From NCBI GenBank assembly GCA_933228675.1, contig OW121743.1:80666363-80730362 (forward strand): a stretch of 64,000 nucleotides of DNA, read 5' to 3'. The position numbers were made by a program, and so were the translations under genes. Of this stretch, positions 49,090 to 60,760 are shown one piece after another; position 1 is the first letter of the stretch, and the number at the start of each line of letters is the position of its first letter. Source of the DNA: Stomorhina lunata. Taxonomy: Eukaryota; Arthropoda; Insecta; Diptera; Rhiniidae. The notes under the pieces are model-generated. The model did not search any database. It saw only the letters and a program-made list of their open reading frames with translations, and had not been told where the DNA came from.

Positions 49090-51337
49090 AAATTTAGTTA
49101 ATGATGGGAAAATATAAAGCACTTGAAGATCTTACTATGTGAAAAATAATGGTTTAAAAAAAGTCCACTGAAATATTTACAGCCAATTATTTTGTAGTTA
49201 ACGAATTCATACAAATTTTTATTTTTAAATTGTGCGTTTACTGTTTTATAGGTATGGCAATGATGTGTCTTATAAAATTTGTCAAAAAATAAAATCGAAT
49301 CTCGACCCCTATCCAGTTTCTTGCAACCTGATTTCCAACTTCCACAGCAATGAAATGGTTTTTAAAACGTCAGCTATATAAAAAGAAGAAATTAACTTAG
49401 AAATTTCGCTAAACAATGTCGTATTTTTTCAAATTGAAATTGCCAAACTTACGTTCGTATTCAAAACATATTTTTTCAAGTTTAGCAACACTTGTTTAAT
49501 TGATCAGAAATCTATGTAACAGTACGTTTACACACGTAGGTGACTTGTTACAAGTTGTGTATACGTATTCTTCTGACATGCAAGTAAAAAAATCACTGGC
49601 AATCAAAATCGCTTGCAAGTGAGCCTACAACTTGCAGAAGTGTGATTGTGTAAGTAAAAAAATATAAATGTATTGAGCTTTTGTCACTTGCACTTGCATG
49701 TGTAAATGCCGTGTAAGTCATGAAAAGCTGTTTTCTCTCTTATTGCTTTTATTAAATAGACATGATTATTGTAGGTTTTTAACTTATATATCGACGCTAT
49801 ATATTCAAAAAGTGCTATCTACATTTTCGACCAAAATGGTTTTTAATAGAAACGTGTTGCTTGGCTCATCTGTCATATAAATTTTAAGGGAGAAAAATAA
49901 TTCTAAAACACTTTTTTTTATAAATTGAGTTTGTGCTATCTACACAAAATCAAAAAATAGTGCTATCTACATTAAAAATATTTGTGGATATAATAACAAT
50001 TGTTATCAAATATACATTGTAATTGGTGATAAACCAACAAAGTGGACCACAAATCCTTACAACGTACTGTAATTATGAATTTCTAAAATATGTTCGGCCT
50101 TTGACCTTAATAGATTGTAAATAAAGTTCATATAAGAGAGAGAATACCTTGAATTCTATTAATATAATTATAATAAATCTTGTTTTATTCAAAAAACTAA
50201 TTATTTTAATTAAAACTAGTAATATTTTGATAAAAGCCTCAATTTTCATTATATTTTTTTCTTTTAAGTTAAAATAATGCTATCTACTTACTTTAGTATT
50301 TGAAACGATAAAATTTTAGCTCATAAAAAGTGCTATCTACTATAGAAGCGCAAATGTAAGGAGTTAATAAGAAAACTTAATTTGTACAATATCTTAGTCC
50401 CAATTTGTTTGATATTGTAAAACAAAGTTTATTTGCTACTAATATAGTTAATGTCAAAACCAGTTTTTTCGTTCTCCTGTAAAATTTAGAATTTGTAGAA
50501 AGCACGTTTTGAATATAAACCCTCGGTATGTCTCAGTATTTATTACACTAATATAAAAATTAGAGATGGGTGCAAATAAAGACCATTCACGAAGAGAGCA
50601 ATCAAAAATTGTATCCATTATATATTCAAGGATCAATATATGGTAAATTTTTTCATAAACACAAATACGTGATTTTGACAGTTTTAAAATTTTGTCCTCG
50701 GTTTAATGTTTTTCGGATTTGCCCATATGTTTAATATATCTTCCGATAAAAAGAAACAAGTAGTAAATGTCAAGTGCATGGAAAAGTTTTTTTTGCATCA
50801 TAAATTTCTACATGAATTAACTTGGGAAAAGTTTAAAATTAAAAAAGAAAAAGCAAAATATTAAAATACTTATTATTTGTTCATTGTTTTTGGTAGGTAA
50901 TAAATGTGTTATATTCAACATATTTTCCCGCTCTTGATACAGATGTGGAAAAAAAACATATTTCCTTACTAAGAAAAGTGTTTAAGAAGCGTAAGCTGCG
51001 AAGAGGTTAAAAAGGAAAAGTAATAATTTTTAATAAGAAAATGCAAACAAAAGCTTGAGATAAGAAGAAAACAAAACTATCGTAAAACACATGAGAAGAA
51101 AGAGAAAGCGCTTTTTACTTAAGGGATTAAATACTTTTTGTATTATTATTTTGCCTCTTAATGATCCGTTTTCATGTATATGTAGATGTAGAAATTAATT
51201 AAAAACTACTGCCTACTTTTAGGATCTAAATTAAATTAATATACTAGAGCATGGCTTCAGACATTTTAAAATTAATAACTTATCTAGAAGCCTGAAAGTA
51301 AGGCTTCTAGATACATTTTTATCATCTATCCACTTTT
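49090..51337. other. AT-rich DNA with dispersed GTGCTATCTAC motif
   Basis: No gene supported. Between 49812 and 50340 the phrase (G/A)TGCTATCTAC occurs five times in the same orientation at irregular spacing (49812, 49933, 49960, 50277, 50330). A short palindrome-like pair, TTCTAGAAGCC/GGCTTCTAGA, is near 51290. Confidence 0.55.
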
Positions 51338-53100
51338 TATATCCACCATCAAAAAGAATGGGGGTATATTATATTATTGTCATTCCTTTTGTAATTTCCT
51401 TAATATTGGCTCAAAAATCAAAAACGATATATATTCTGAATCCTTATGAAATTCTAAGACAATTGAGCGATGTCCGTCTGTCTGTCTATCTGTCCGTCTA
51501 TCTGTCCATCTGTCTGTCTGTTGAAATCACGATAACGCCTAAACGAAAGGAGCTAGCTCACTGACACTTAGTAAAAACATTCTTCATCTTTCAGAAAATT
51601 TTGGTATTGAAATTGGGCAAAATCGATTAACATTTGACCATAGCTCCCGTATAACCTCGCCTACGCTAATCGCTTATTTGCTAATAAATAACAAACTATA
51701 ATAGCTATGATGATCAAATTTGATATATAGAAGTTTTGCATAAGCCCTAGGCAGCATATAAAATTTTATCAAAATCGGTTGACATTTAGTCATAGCACCC
51801 ATACAAAAAACTTACGGAAACAGCCAAAATTTTACCTAAAATACACTTAAATGCCAATAAATCTAAAACTATAACAGATATAACCACTAAATTTAGTACG
51901 AGGAGGTCAATGCCAACGAGTGTGCAAAATTTTGTCACAATCAGTCACCATTTGACTATAGCTCCCATATAAAAAACTTACGGAAACACAAAAATACAAA
52001 AAGAAAAGGGGGTGTATGTCCATCTGTCTGTCAGATAAAAGCTTGATAGCGCCTTAACGAAAAGGGCTATAGCAACAAAATTTTACAGAAGAAAGTTTTA
52101 TTAGAATGCCAGCCAGTGTGCAAAATTTTGTCACAATCGGTCACCATTTGACTATAGCTCCCATATAAAAAACTTACGGAAACACAAAAATACAAAAAGA
52201 AAACACGGTTTATGTCCGTCTTTCCGTCAGAGAAAAGCGCTATAGTTCCTTAACTACAAAAGCTAGAGAGACAAAATTAGCAAAAATATTTTCGATGTTA
52301 AAGAAATTGTGTGCTAAAAATGGGTAAAATCGGTTCACATTTAGTTAAAGATCCCATATAACCCTGCCCCGGGAATCACATTTATGCTGATAAATTGAAT
52401 AAAATTATAAAATCTATGACTACTAAATTTAGAACAGAGAAGTTTTATAGGAATCGGTCCATTTTTGACCATAGTTTTCATATAAAAATGGCTCCCGGTA
52501 GCCACTAAAATGCCACTAAAATGCCACAAACTCCAGTTAAAAGCTCTTAAATTATAAACTATGTCAGCTATGGCCACTAAATTTTGGACAAATAAACTTT
52601 ATATTAATACCAGCCATTATATTAAATTGTGTAACAATCGGTCAACATTTAGTTGCAGTTCTCATATATATAGCATCCCCTTTTTATATCTACAATCAAA
52701 AAGATTTGGAGGTACATTCAGTGTATTAAGATTGCATCTACGAAATTAGATAGCTATCAATCAATGTTAGGTCCAGACTTTATACACGGTACATTAGGAA
52801 CTCCTAACAAAATATATGAACCTGCCGTGTTGCTATCAACATGTTAATGGCACAACGAAACAGTTTATTAATGTAAAACTATATTCGGTTATGGAACAGC
52901 ATTTTGTCCAAGGTAAATACTTAGGAAACTACTTAGATACTTTTATATGTTGAATTATAATAAATATACCACTGCAACCGAATTTAGTCCAAATATATTA
53001 TCAACAATACCACATTTGGTCAACATTTTGAATTAGCTGCACTCTCGTACATCTTGATGGTGGGTATACAAGATACAAGAATATAACACTCTTACTTGTT
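51338..53100 (+). mobile_element. DINE-1/mini-me-like element, family A (copy A5), uninterrupted
   Basis: The most useful reference copy. It runs from TATATCCACCATCAAAAAG through a short GTCY tract (51473-51521) and repeated CCATAGCTCCCATATAAA blocks to GATGGTGGGTATA and CACTCTTACTTGTT. The terminal hairpin has been lost: AAGATACAAGAATATAAC stands where other copies have the ATTCGGC...GCCGAAT stem. It preserves the empty site of the mariner at 12898-14201. Confidence 0.85.
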
Positions 53101-53583
53101 TTGTTATATCTACGTGTTTTTGACCCCTGACTTTTGCTAAAACATGAACGTTTTGCATAACATCCCAACGAATGCATGAAGATAGAAATATTGTTCATTG
53201 TTGCACATTTCCTCATGAATGTGGTACAATATAGGCACAATTCCTCCATCTCCCATTTTCACATTTAGCTTTTGTCTGGGGTTTCCTTAATGTCGCCTTA
53301 AGTTCTACAGAATAAATGTCTGGAACATTGTCTGGTTTTCCTAAGTGGGTTTCTTTTTTTATCTATAATTTTCTTTTAGCTGCATATGATAAAAGGTAAT
53401 AAAGGACGCAGTGTAAAATTGTTTAATCTTTTATCTCTACAAAAATTTAAAAATTAATTTTAAATTGTTTAAAATGTTTTTTTCAAAAATTATAGGATAT
53501 CAGAAATTTTGCATAAGTGTATTGCTCTAAGATACCAATTTATTATTATTGTTATAAACAGTTTTTTGATAAAAACAAAAAAA
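53101..53583. other. AT-rich DNA, no gene seen
   Basis: No supported feature. Confidence 0.5.
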
Positions 53584-53944
53584 AAACAAGTAAGAAAGTG
53601 CTATTTCATGAAAAAATATTGATTTTTGTTGCCAATATATGAATTCCGGGAAGTGGGACCTATGGGAGGTACCATAAATAATAGACCGATTTTGACGAAT
53701 TTCAATAGCCATAGTCCTATTATCAAGAAAATGATCTGTGACAAATTTCAAAAATTTCCAAATTTGCTCTAGTTTGATTACAAGGTTTACATGGGGGTCC
53801 AGCCAGACGGACGGACGGACATCGCTAAATCGACTCAAAAAGTGATTCTAAGCCTATTGGTATACTAAGACGAATATTTCTATGCGTTACATGCATCAGC
53901 ACAAACTTATAATACCCTTTCCACCTATGGTGTTAAAGGGTACA
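53584..53944 (-). mobile_element. DINE-1/mini-me-like element, family B (copy B5), internally deleted
   Basis: Starts AACAAGTAAGAAAGTGCTAT and jumps straight to the TTTCATGAAAAAATATTGAT segment. The hairpin and the 3' half are missing. It continues to CACCTATGGTGTTAAAGGGT. GTCY remnant at 53801-53822. Confidence 0.78.
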
Positions 53945-54034
53945 AATATTTGGGACTCGTTTTGCTAGTTGGTTAGGTCCACTCATTATGTTGTCTATAT
54001 AATTTACTTTTTTGGTCAAATTCTTAAAACCAAA

Positions 54035-54037
<3 letters not shown>

Positions 54038-54067
<30 letters not shown>

Positions 54068-55763
54068 CAATCTTTTTATTTACAATCTATTTTACAATAT
54101 TTAGTAAATTCGATAAATTTAAGATACAATCACATCTTTAAGTTATTAAACTACAATAAGCTTAATAAACTGGTTTAAGAAAAAAAAAAAAAAAAATATT
54201 ATTAAATTAATGTTATTTACATACATAAAAGTCTATTTTCTATATTGAAGATCTAAAACATGAAGCCTGTTAAGTCTTCTAATTTCATTGGTTTCATCTA
54301 GCAGGGAAATTGCCAATATATTGCAATGATTACTAAGTCGATTAACGTAACGTGTACTAAATCTGTTTATTTCATCCAGAACGAAAGGTATTTTTAGATC
54401 TCTGTGAATTTGTTTATTGGTCATATACCATGGAGCGTTGGCTATGAGCCTTAATGTTTTTGACTGATAACGTTGCAATATCTCAACGTTAGAATGACTA
54501 GCTGTACCCCACAGTTCTATACCATAGGTCCATACTGGTTTTAAAATAACTTTGTATAGCTTAATTTTGTTTTCCATACTAAGTTGTGATTTTGTACCAA
54601 GTAACCAGTACAATTTTTTTGTTTTGATATTAAGCTGATCTCTCTTGGCCTTTATATGATTTTTCCAGGTGAGACGTTTGTCAAGATACATTCCCAGATA
54701 TTTAACGCAATTTGTTTTTGGTATTTGTAAGTCATTCAAATACAATGGTGGACACTCTTCTCTACGCAAAGTAAATGTAATATGGTTTGATTTATCCGTA
54801 TTTGTTTCGATTTTCCATTTGAAAAACCATTGTTGTAGAACATTAAGTTCCCTTTGAAGGATAGTTGATGCTTCGACTGAAGACTCATTTGCAGATATTA
54901 TAGCAGTATCATCAGCGTAGGTAGCTAGTGTAACATTATCTGTTGTGGGCATGTCGGAAGTATAAATGGTATATAGTATGGGACCTAAAACGCTGCCTTG
55001 CGGCACTCCTGAATATATTTCATATGTGTTAGACTTTTCATCGTCGACCTTTACAAAAAATTTCCGATCTTGTAAGTAAGATTTTATTACAGAATAAAAT
55101 GGTGCAGGTAATAAGCATTTAAGTTTATATAAAAGACCTTCATGCCATACTCTATCAAATGCTTGCTTGATGTCCAAGAATACTGCTGAGCAATAGATTT
55201 TTCTTTCTAATGAATCCGATATAACATTGATTATCCTGTGGCATTGCTCTGGAGTACCATGCTTCTCACGAAAACCAAATTGATGGTCAGGTATAATTTT
55301 TTGCTTTTCCAAAATAGGTTTTAATCTAGATGCAAACAGTTTCTCAAATATTTTCGAAAAAGTTGTTAGCAAACTTATGGGTCTATAAGATGCGACGGAG
55401 TTTTCAGGTTTATTGGGTTTCTGAATCATTATTATTTCAGCACATTTCCATTCGGATGGGAAATAAGAAAGCCTCAAAATAGAGTTATATATTAAAGTTA
55501 AATATATTATGCTTTTCTTCGATAATGATTTAACAACCGTAGAATCAATTTTGTCATGGCCTGGAGACTTTTTATTATTGAGCTTACAAATTTCACTCTG
55601 TACTTCACTTGGAGAAAAAGACTTGATCGGTACATCCATTTGGTAAGGAGATTCTAAAAAATTCAGTATTTCACATTCATCACTTGTGTTGGACAGCTGG
55701 AAAGGTTCAAAAGTATGTTTTAAATGTTCGGAAAATGCCTCGGCCTTACTTTTACTATTTCTG
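54038..55763 (-). mobile_element. 5'-truncated Jockey-like LINE with poly(A) tail
   Basis: On the minus strand. A T-run at 54038-54067 is the poly(A) tail, about 165 bp of 3' UTR follows, and the reverse-transcriptase frame ends at 54233. The coding frame is open upstream to about 55763, where it abuts B6. The endonuclease region and everything 5' of it are absent. It is a typical 5'-truncated insertion. Confidence 0.85.
54233..55763 (-). pseudogene. LINE reverse transcriptase, N-terminally truncated
   Basis: Reverse transcriptase of a Jockey-type non-LTR element, which would copy its own RNA at a nicked chromosomal site. The first Met of the uninterrupted frame is at 55639 (468 residues to 54233). 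The same frame stays open about 40 codons further 5' (…KAEAFSEHLKHTF…), so the Met is not the true start. From that Met the motifs are: KSPGHDKID at 25-33, SYRPISL at 84-90, FLDIKQAFDRVW at 154-165, SGVPQGSVLGP at 210-220 and the catalytic YADD at 241-244. The closing segment EIRRLNRLHVLDLQYRK is typical of Jockey-group proteins. There are no internal stops or frameshifts, so the insertion is fairly young. The endonuclease domain is missing, so it cannot be autonomous. Confidence 0.92.
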
Positions 55764-56536
55764 CACCCACCACCACCATAGGTGGAAAGGGTATTATAAG
55801 TTTGTGCTGATGTTTGTAACGCATAGAAATATTTGTCTTAGACCCACCTTTTAGTATACCAATAGGCTTAGAATCACTTTCCGTCTGGCTGGCTGGCTGG
55901 ACCCCCATGTAAACCTTGTAATCAAACTACAGGTCTCAATTCTAAAGATAATTTGATGAAATTTGGCACAGATCATTTTTTTGATAATGGGACCATGGCT
56001 ATTGAAATTGGTCAAAATCGGTTCATTATTTATGGTACCTCCCATAGGTCCCACTTCCCGCAATTGCTATATTGGCCACAAATATCAATATTTTTTCATA
56101 AAATTTAAAACACATACTGCTTATGTCAACTAAAATCACTGTACCAAATCACTGTACCAAAAATCGGTCCACATTTGACCATAGCTCCCATACAAATTCT
56201 TCTTTAAAAACGCACTAAATGAGACAAAAAATCACTAAAACGCTCGTAAATCTAAAGATAATAGAAATTTTGAGTCTATTTTTTGCATACATAATTTTTG
56301 TAACAACTGGAATCAATCTGCCAAATTTCGATACAATCGGTCCACATTTGACCCTAGCTCTCATATAAGTCCAAATGACGGAAACAGGTTGAATATATAA
56401 GTTTTGAGAAAATGTTTGTATGATGGCAAAATTTAGCAAATATTTGTCTTTACACAGGAAAAATAACACCTTTGACCTTAGTGGTGAAGGGTATCGTATG
56501 GTCGGCTTGACCGACTATAGCGCTTTCTTACTTGTT
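55764..56536 (+). mobile_element. DINE-1/mini-me-like element, family B (copy B6)
   Basis: Starts CACCCACCACCACCATAGG, a diverged form of the usual ACCCTTCACCACCATAGG. It ends GGTCGGCTTGACCGACTATA and TTTCTTACTTGTT. It abuts the 5' truncation point of the LINE. No LINE sequence is seen on its far side, so the order of events is not resolved. Confidence 0.82.
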
Positions 56537-57180
56537 TTAATTAAGTTTTGTTTCAAAGGAATTCGTTTAAATGGCTGTTTTGGAAAATGGTTTGAAATGC
56601 ATGTTTGTATTTACTAGAAAGCATGTTATCAAAATTTTGTGTTTATTTAGTACAAAATAAATGAAAATTTTCCATTTGTTTACAGAAAAAAAGTTCTGTG
56701 TCTTAGTGCTAAAAGGGCCGATGTCAATTTTTTACTGCTTTAAGTTAATCATTGCATTATATTCCCTTCTTTACCCTATTTTATTTGGCTGCCATAGCTA
56801 ATCTCTAACTTAACTTAGAACAGAATTATAAGGAGTTTTCTGAGCTATGATTTTTGTATATAGAAAATAAAAAATTAAAATCAAATTTTCTAAAAAATAT
56901 ATTTTTTGACATGGGCCCTTTTAGCAGCAAGCCACAGAGTTAGTCGTGCGTATAATTATTATTTACTTGTAGTTGGGCTAATATTTGCACAAGATATGCA
57001 TAAATTCTGACCAAAAACATTGAAACCTTTTGCTAAAATCACTTTAAATAGCCAGAGGTATTTGTAAATTAATTTTTTTTATTTTGTTGTCATAAATGTT
57101 TTATTGTAAAGATTCAAATAAGTGGACAACTTTGAAAATATGCAATTGAAATTCTGAGTGTAGCTTGAATAGTTTAGAAA
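56537..57180. other. AT-rich DNA, no gene seen
   Basis: No supported feature. The motif GGGCCGATGTC at 56716 resembles part of the mariner end but has no partner. Confidence 0.45.
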
Positions 57181-58200
57181 AAATCTAAAAAAAACATTTA
57201 TATGAAAATTTGAAGACGTTTTCCTCGTTGACTGGAGCAGCTAAAATCAAAATAAGTTAAGTCTGTAATCTTTATTAATCATTGCTACTTAAGGAAGTTT
57301 CCCATAAAAATCATTAATGTCGATTTTCTCCTTTACTAGAGCCTAATTAAGTAAACACTTGAAAAATTCGACTTATCAAAAAATTTTTTAAAGTCTATTT
57401 TTATTAAAGTTTAGTCCCTTAAGCCAACATAAGGTAATCACTTTCAAAATTTAATAAGATTTAGGAATTTGGCGTTAATCAAACCAGATAGAGCCAAAAT
57501 TAGTCAAATCTGTAAAAAAAAAATAACAAATTTTTAATGTCAATTTTATAGTAAACTATAGCCGCTAGAGCCAAAGTAATACAATTTTGTAATCCTGGCA
57601 TAATCCTATATTTTAGGAACTTTTAGAACCAACACTATCTATTAAAATCTTTTATGTAAATTTTCTTGTTAACTAGTGCCAAAATAAAGCATATTCCTGA
57701 AAATTTACTAGAAAAATTCGACTTGTAAAAAAAATTGTTAATTTCGATTTTTCTTGAAGTAGATCCCCTTAAGCCAATATAAGGTAATCACTTTCAAAAT
57801 TCAATAAGAATAAGTAACTTTTGTATAAATTTGGCATTAATCAGGTACGCTAGAGCCAAAATTAGTCAAATCTGTAAAAGAAAGCTAATTTTTAATGTCG
57901 ATTTTATAGTAACTATAGCCGATGAAGGCGAAAGAAGTGCCATAATTCAATATTTTAGGAACTTTTACATAACAATCCCTAAAGTCCATTTCCTCATTTA
58001 CCAGAGACAATAGAGTCAAAATAAGACAAACTTGCGAACATTTGCAAAATTCGGAATTTTAAAAACTTGCATATAAAAGTTTTTAAAGTCAATTTTATCG
58101 TTAACTAGATTCTCTAGAGCAAAAATAAGGCAAATCTGTGATTATTTGCAAAATTTATTCTTTTTCGAGTTTTTATATAAAACTTTTAGAAGTGATATTT
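57181..58200. repeat. Very degenerate ~115-190-bp repeat
   Basis: Phrases recur: GTCAAATCTGTAA, AAGCCAATATAAGGTAATCA, TTTATAGTAA with CTATAGCCG, and GATTTTCT followed by ACTAGAGCC. The structure (ACTAGAGC, then AAATCTGTGAT, then TTTTATAT) recalls the repeat at 32400-33170 and may be a distant relative. It resumes at 58801-58960 after B7. Confidence 0.55.
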
Positions 58201-58800
58201 TAAGAAAGTGCTATAGTCGGTCAAGCCCGACCATACCATACCCTTCACCTCTAAGGTCAAAGATGTTCCTTTTTCTGTAAAAATACAAATATTTGCTAAA
58301 TTTTACAATCATACAAACATTTGTTCCGTCATTTGGACTTGTATGAGAGCTAGGGTCAAATGTAGACCGATTATCTCGAAATTGATTACAGTTGTCACAA
58401 AAATTATGCATGCAAAAACTAAACTCAAAATTCTCTTTATCTTCAGATTTCCGAGCGTTTTAGTGATTTCTGTCTCGTTTAGTGTGTTTCGGCAAAAGAA
58501 TTTGTATGGGAGCTATGATCAAATGTGGACCGATTTGAACGAGATTTTAGCTTACATACGCAGTATTTGTTTTAAATTTCATGAAAAATATTGATATTTG
58601 TGACCCAAATATCAGTTCCGCGAAGTGAGACCTATGGAAGGTACCATAAATAATGGACCGATTTTGACGAATTTCAATAGCCATGAGTGGGACCATGGCT
58701 ATTGAAAAAAAATATCTGTGCCAAATTTCATCAAATTATCTCTAGAATTGAGACCTGTTCTTTGATTACATGGTTTTTGGGGTCCAGCCAGACGGACTGA
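58201..58800 (-). mobile_element. DINE-1/mini-me-like element, family B (copy B7), 5'-truncated
   Basis: Reverse orientation. TAAGAAAGTGCTATAGTCGG and the hairpin (GTCGGTCAAGCCCGACCATA) lie at left. It stops within the GTCY region (GTCCAGCCAGACGGACTGAC), so the element's own 5' end is missing. It contains a small inverted piece at about 58677-58706, where CCATGAGTGGGACCATGG is abnormal for the family. Confidence 0.78.
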
Positions 58801-59586
58801 CTTTTAAAGAAACTTTTATATGAAAATCTTTACCGTCTATTTAATCGCTAACTAGATCTGCTAGAGCTATGGTAAGGCAAATCTGTGATTTTTTTTCGAA
58901 TTTTTATACAAAACTTTTGGAGATGATATTTTGAGAAATTTAATACTAAAACAAATAAAAAAGCCTGAGTGACATCAACTGTGAGTCACATTTACTTGTA
59001 ATTAACAAACTTGTAAATTAATGAAATTTCTGCTAAAAGCCTGATTATGATTATACTGATTTGTCACGATACTATATTGTTTTCTAAAGGGGAGGGAATG
59101 TGCTTCTTGTATTGAAATACATTGACTCCTTTATATGAATATAATTTAAACATTACCATTGCCTACTTTTTGGCTGGCAATTAAGTACATTTTTGTTACC
59201 TAACTTAACAGTAATATAACAGTAGTCTCTTCTACATTCTTAAATTTATCTTATTTTCTCATTCTTAAAGTGATAAATTATATTGCTAATACATTTAAAG
59301 ACCTAGCTAATTTCTAAATGTCATAAATAATGGTTGGTAAATGGTATTGAAAATGAAGCAGAATTTTAGGCGTATATAAAATAATATATTTAATATGGCT
59401 AGAATGATTTACACACATAATAAAATATCAGCAGCAAAAACCTAACCCAACCATTTTTACTATTTTACTAATACTTAGAAGATAATGATGCCAAATTAGT
59501 TGATTATCTTAATAACAAAATACTTTATTAAACCTTTATATTTTAAGATATAAAAGCCAAACAGAAAGAAAAGAAAAGTTTATTAA
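58801..59586. other. Degenerate repeat remnant, then AT-rich DNA
   Basis: The first ~160 bp resume the repeat seen before B7. The remainder has no supported feature. Confidence 0.45.
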
Positions 59587-60357
59587 AACAAGTATGAAGT
59601 TCTATAGTTGGTCAAGCCCGAACATACGATACCCTTCACCACTAAAGTCAAAGGTGTTATTTTTCCTGTATAAAGACAAATATTTACTAAATTTTGCCAT
59701 CATATAAACATATTCTAAAAACTTATATATTTAAGCAATTTACGTCATTTGGACTTATATGAGAGCTAGGGTCAAATGTGGACCGATTATCTCGAAATTT
59801 TGGAAATGTATTACAGTTGTTACAAAAATTATGTATGCAAAAAATAAACTTAAAATTCTCATTATCTTCAGATTTAAGAGCGTTTTAGTGATTTTTGTCT
59901 CATTTAGTACATTTTGACAGAAGAGTTTATATCGGAGCTATGGTCAAATGTAGACCGATTCCGAAATTAGAAATTTGGTAACGTGATTTTAGTATACATA
60001 AGCAGTATTTAATTTAAATTTCATGAAAAAATATTGATATTTGTGGCCAATATATCAATTCTGGAAAGTGGGACCTATGGGAGGTACCATAAATATTGGA
60101 TCGATTTTGACGAATTACAAAAGCTCAAATTATCTTAAGAATTGCGATCTGTACTTTGATTACATGGTTTACATGAGGGTCCTGCCAGCCATCCGTCCAG
60201 GCGGACGGACGGACTGACATCGCTAAATCGACTCAAAAAGTGATTCTAAGCCTATTAGTATACTAAAAGGTGGGTCTAAGACAAATATTTCTATGCGTTA
60301 CATACATCAGCACAAATTTCTAATACCCATTCCACCTATGGTGGTGAAGGGTATAAA
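59587..60357 (-). mobile_element. DINE-1/mini-me-like element, family B (copy B8)
   Basis: Complete in reverse orientation: AACAAGTATGAAGTTCTATA and the hairpin GTTGGTCAAGCCCGAACATA at left, CACCTATGGTGGTGAAGGGT at right. GTCY tract at 60196-60220. Confidence 0.82.
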
Positions 60358-60530
60358 TATTATTTCCAAAAAGTAGGTATGATAATGAAAACAATGCCAA
60401 ATATTTTCTAATGGAAATTTAATTTATTTCTGGTCCAAATAATGATATCAATCGATTATCATTCGAAATGTGAGAGATTTCAGTAACATTTGTGTATCAT
60501 ACTTTTAGGATAATCTAAATAATATAGAAT

Positions 60531-60760
60531 ATAACAGGTTCACCTCATAACTCAGTTAGCCACTGGTTATTGAGTATTAGGCTATGTAAAACTTCTCTAA
60601 CTAATGCATTTGCCGTTCGGAGCCGGCGTTAAAACGTAGGTCCCTTTTCAATGAGTCTAAAAATAGAATCGGATGCAGCTCATTGTCTGCATCCGATTCC
60701 AATTGTTCCAATTGGAATGTTGTCGGGGAATTATATATATATATAACAGGTTCACTTCAT
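60531..60760 (+). mobile_element. Short LINE 3' fragment with (TA)n tail and ~18-bp target duplication
   Basis: ATAACAGGTTCACCTCAT (60531-60548) recurs with one mismatch at 60743-60760. The 194-bp insert between them includes TTCGGAGCCGGCGTTAAAAC and GTAGGTCCCTTTTC, then a perfect 13-bp hairpin (GAATCGGATGCAG/CTGCATCCGATTC, 60666-60699), and ends AATTATATATATATA. This resembles 3' tails of dipteran non-LTR elements with TA-rich ends. The family assignment is from memory and tentative. Confidence 0.65.

Noticed and set aside
55764..56536. B6 as an insertion into the middle of the Jockey-like LINE
   Set aside because: No LINE coding sequence can be read on the far side of B6, so only an abutting position is supported.
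56716..56730. GGGCCGATGTC as a second mariner end
   Set aside because: Only about 11 bases match the inverted repeat, and no partner or TA context was found nearby.
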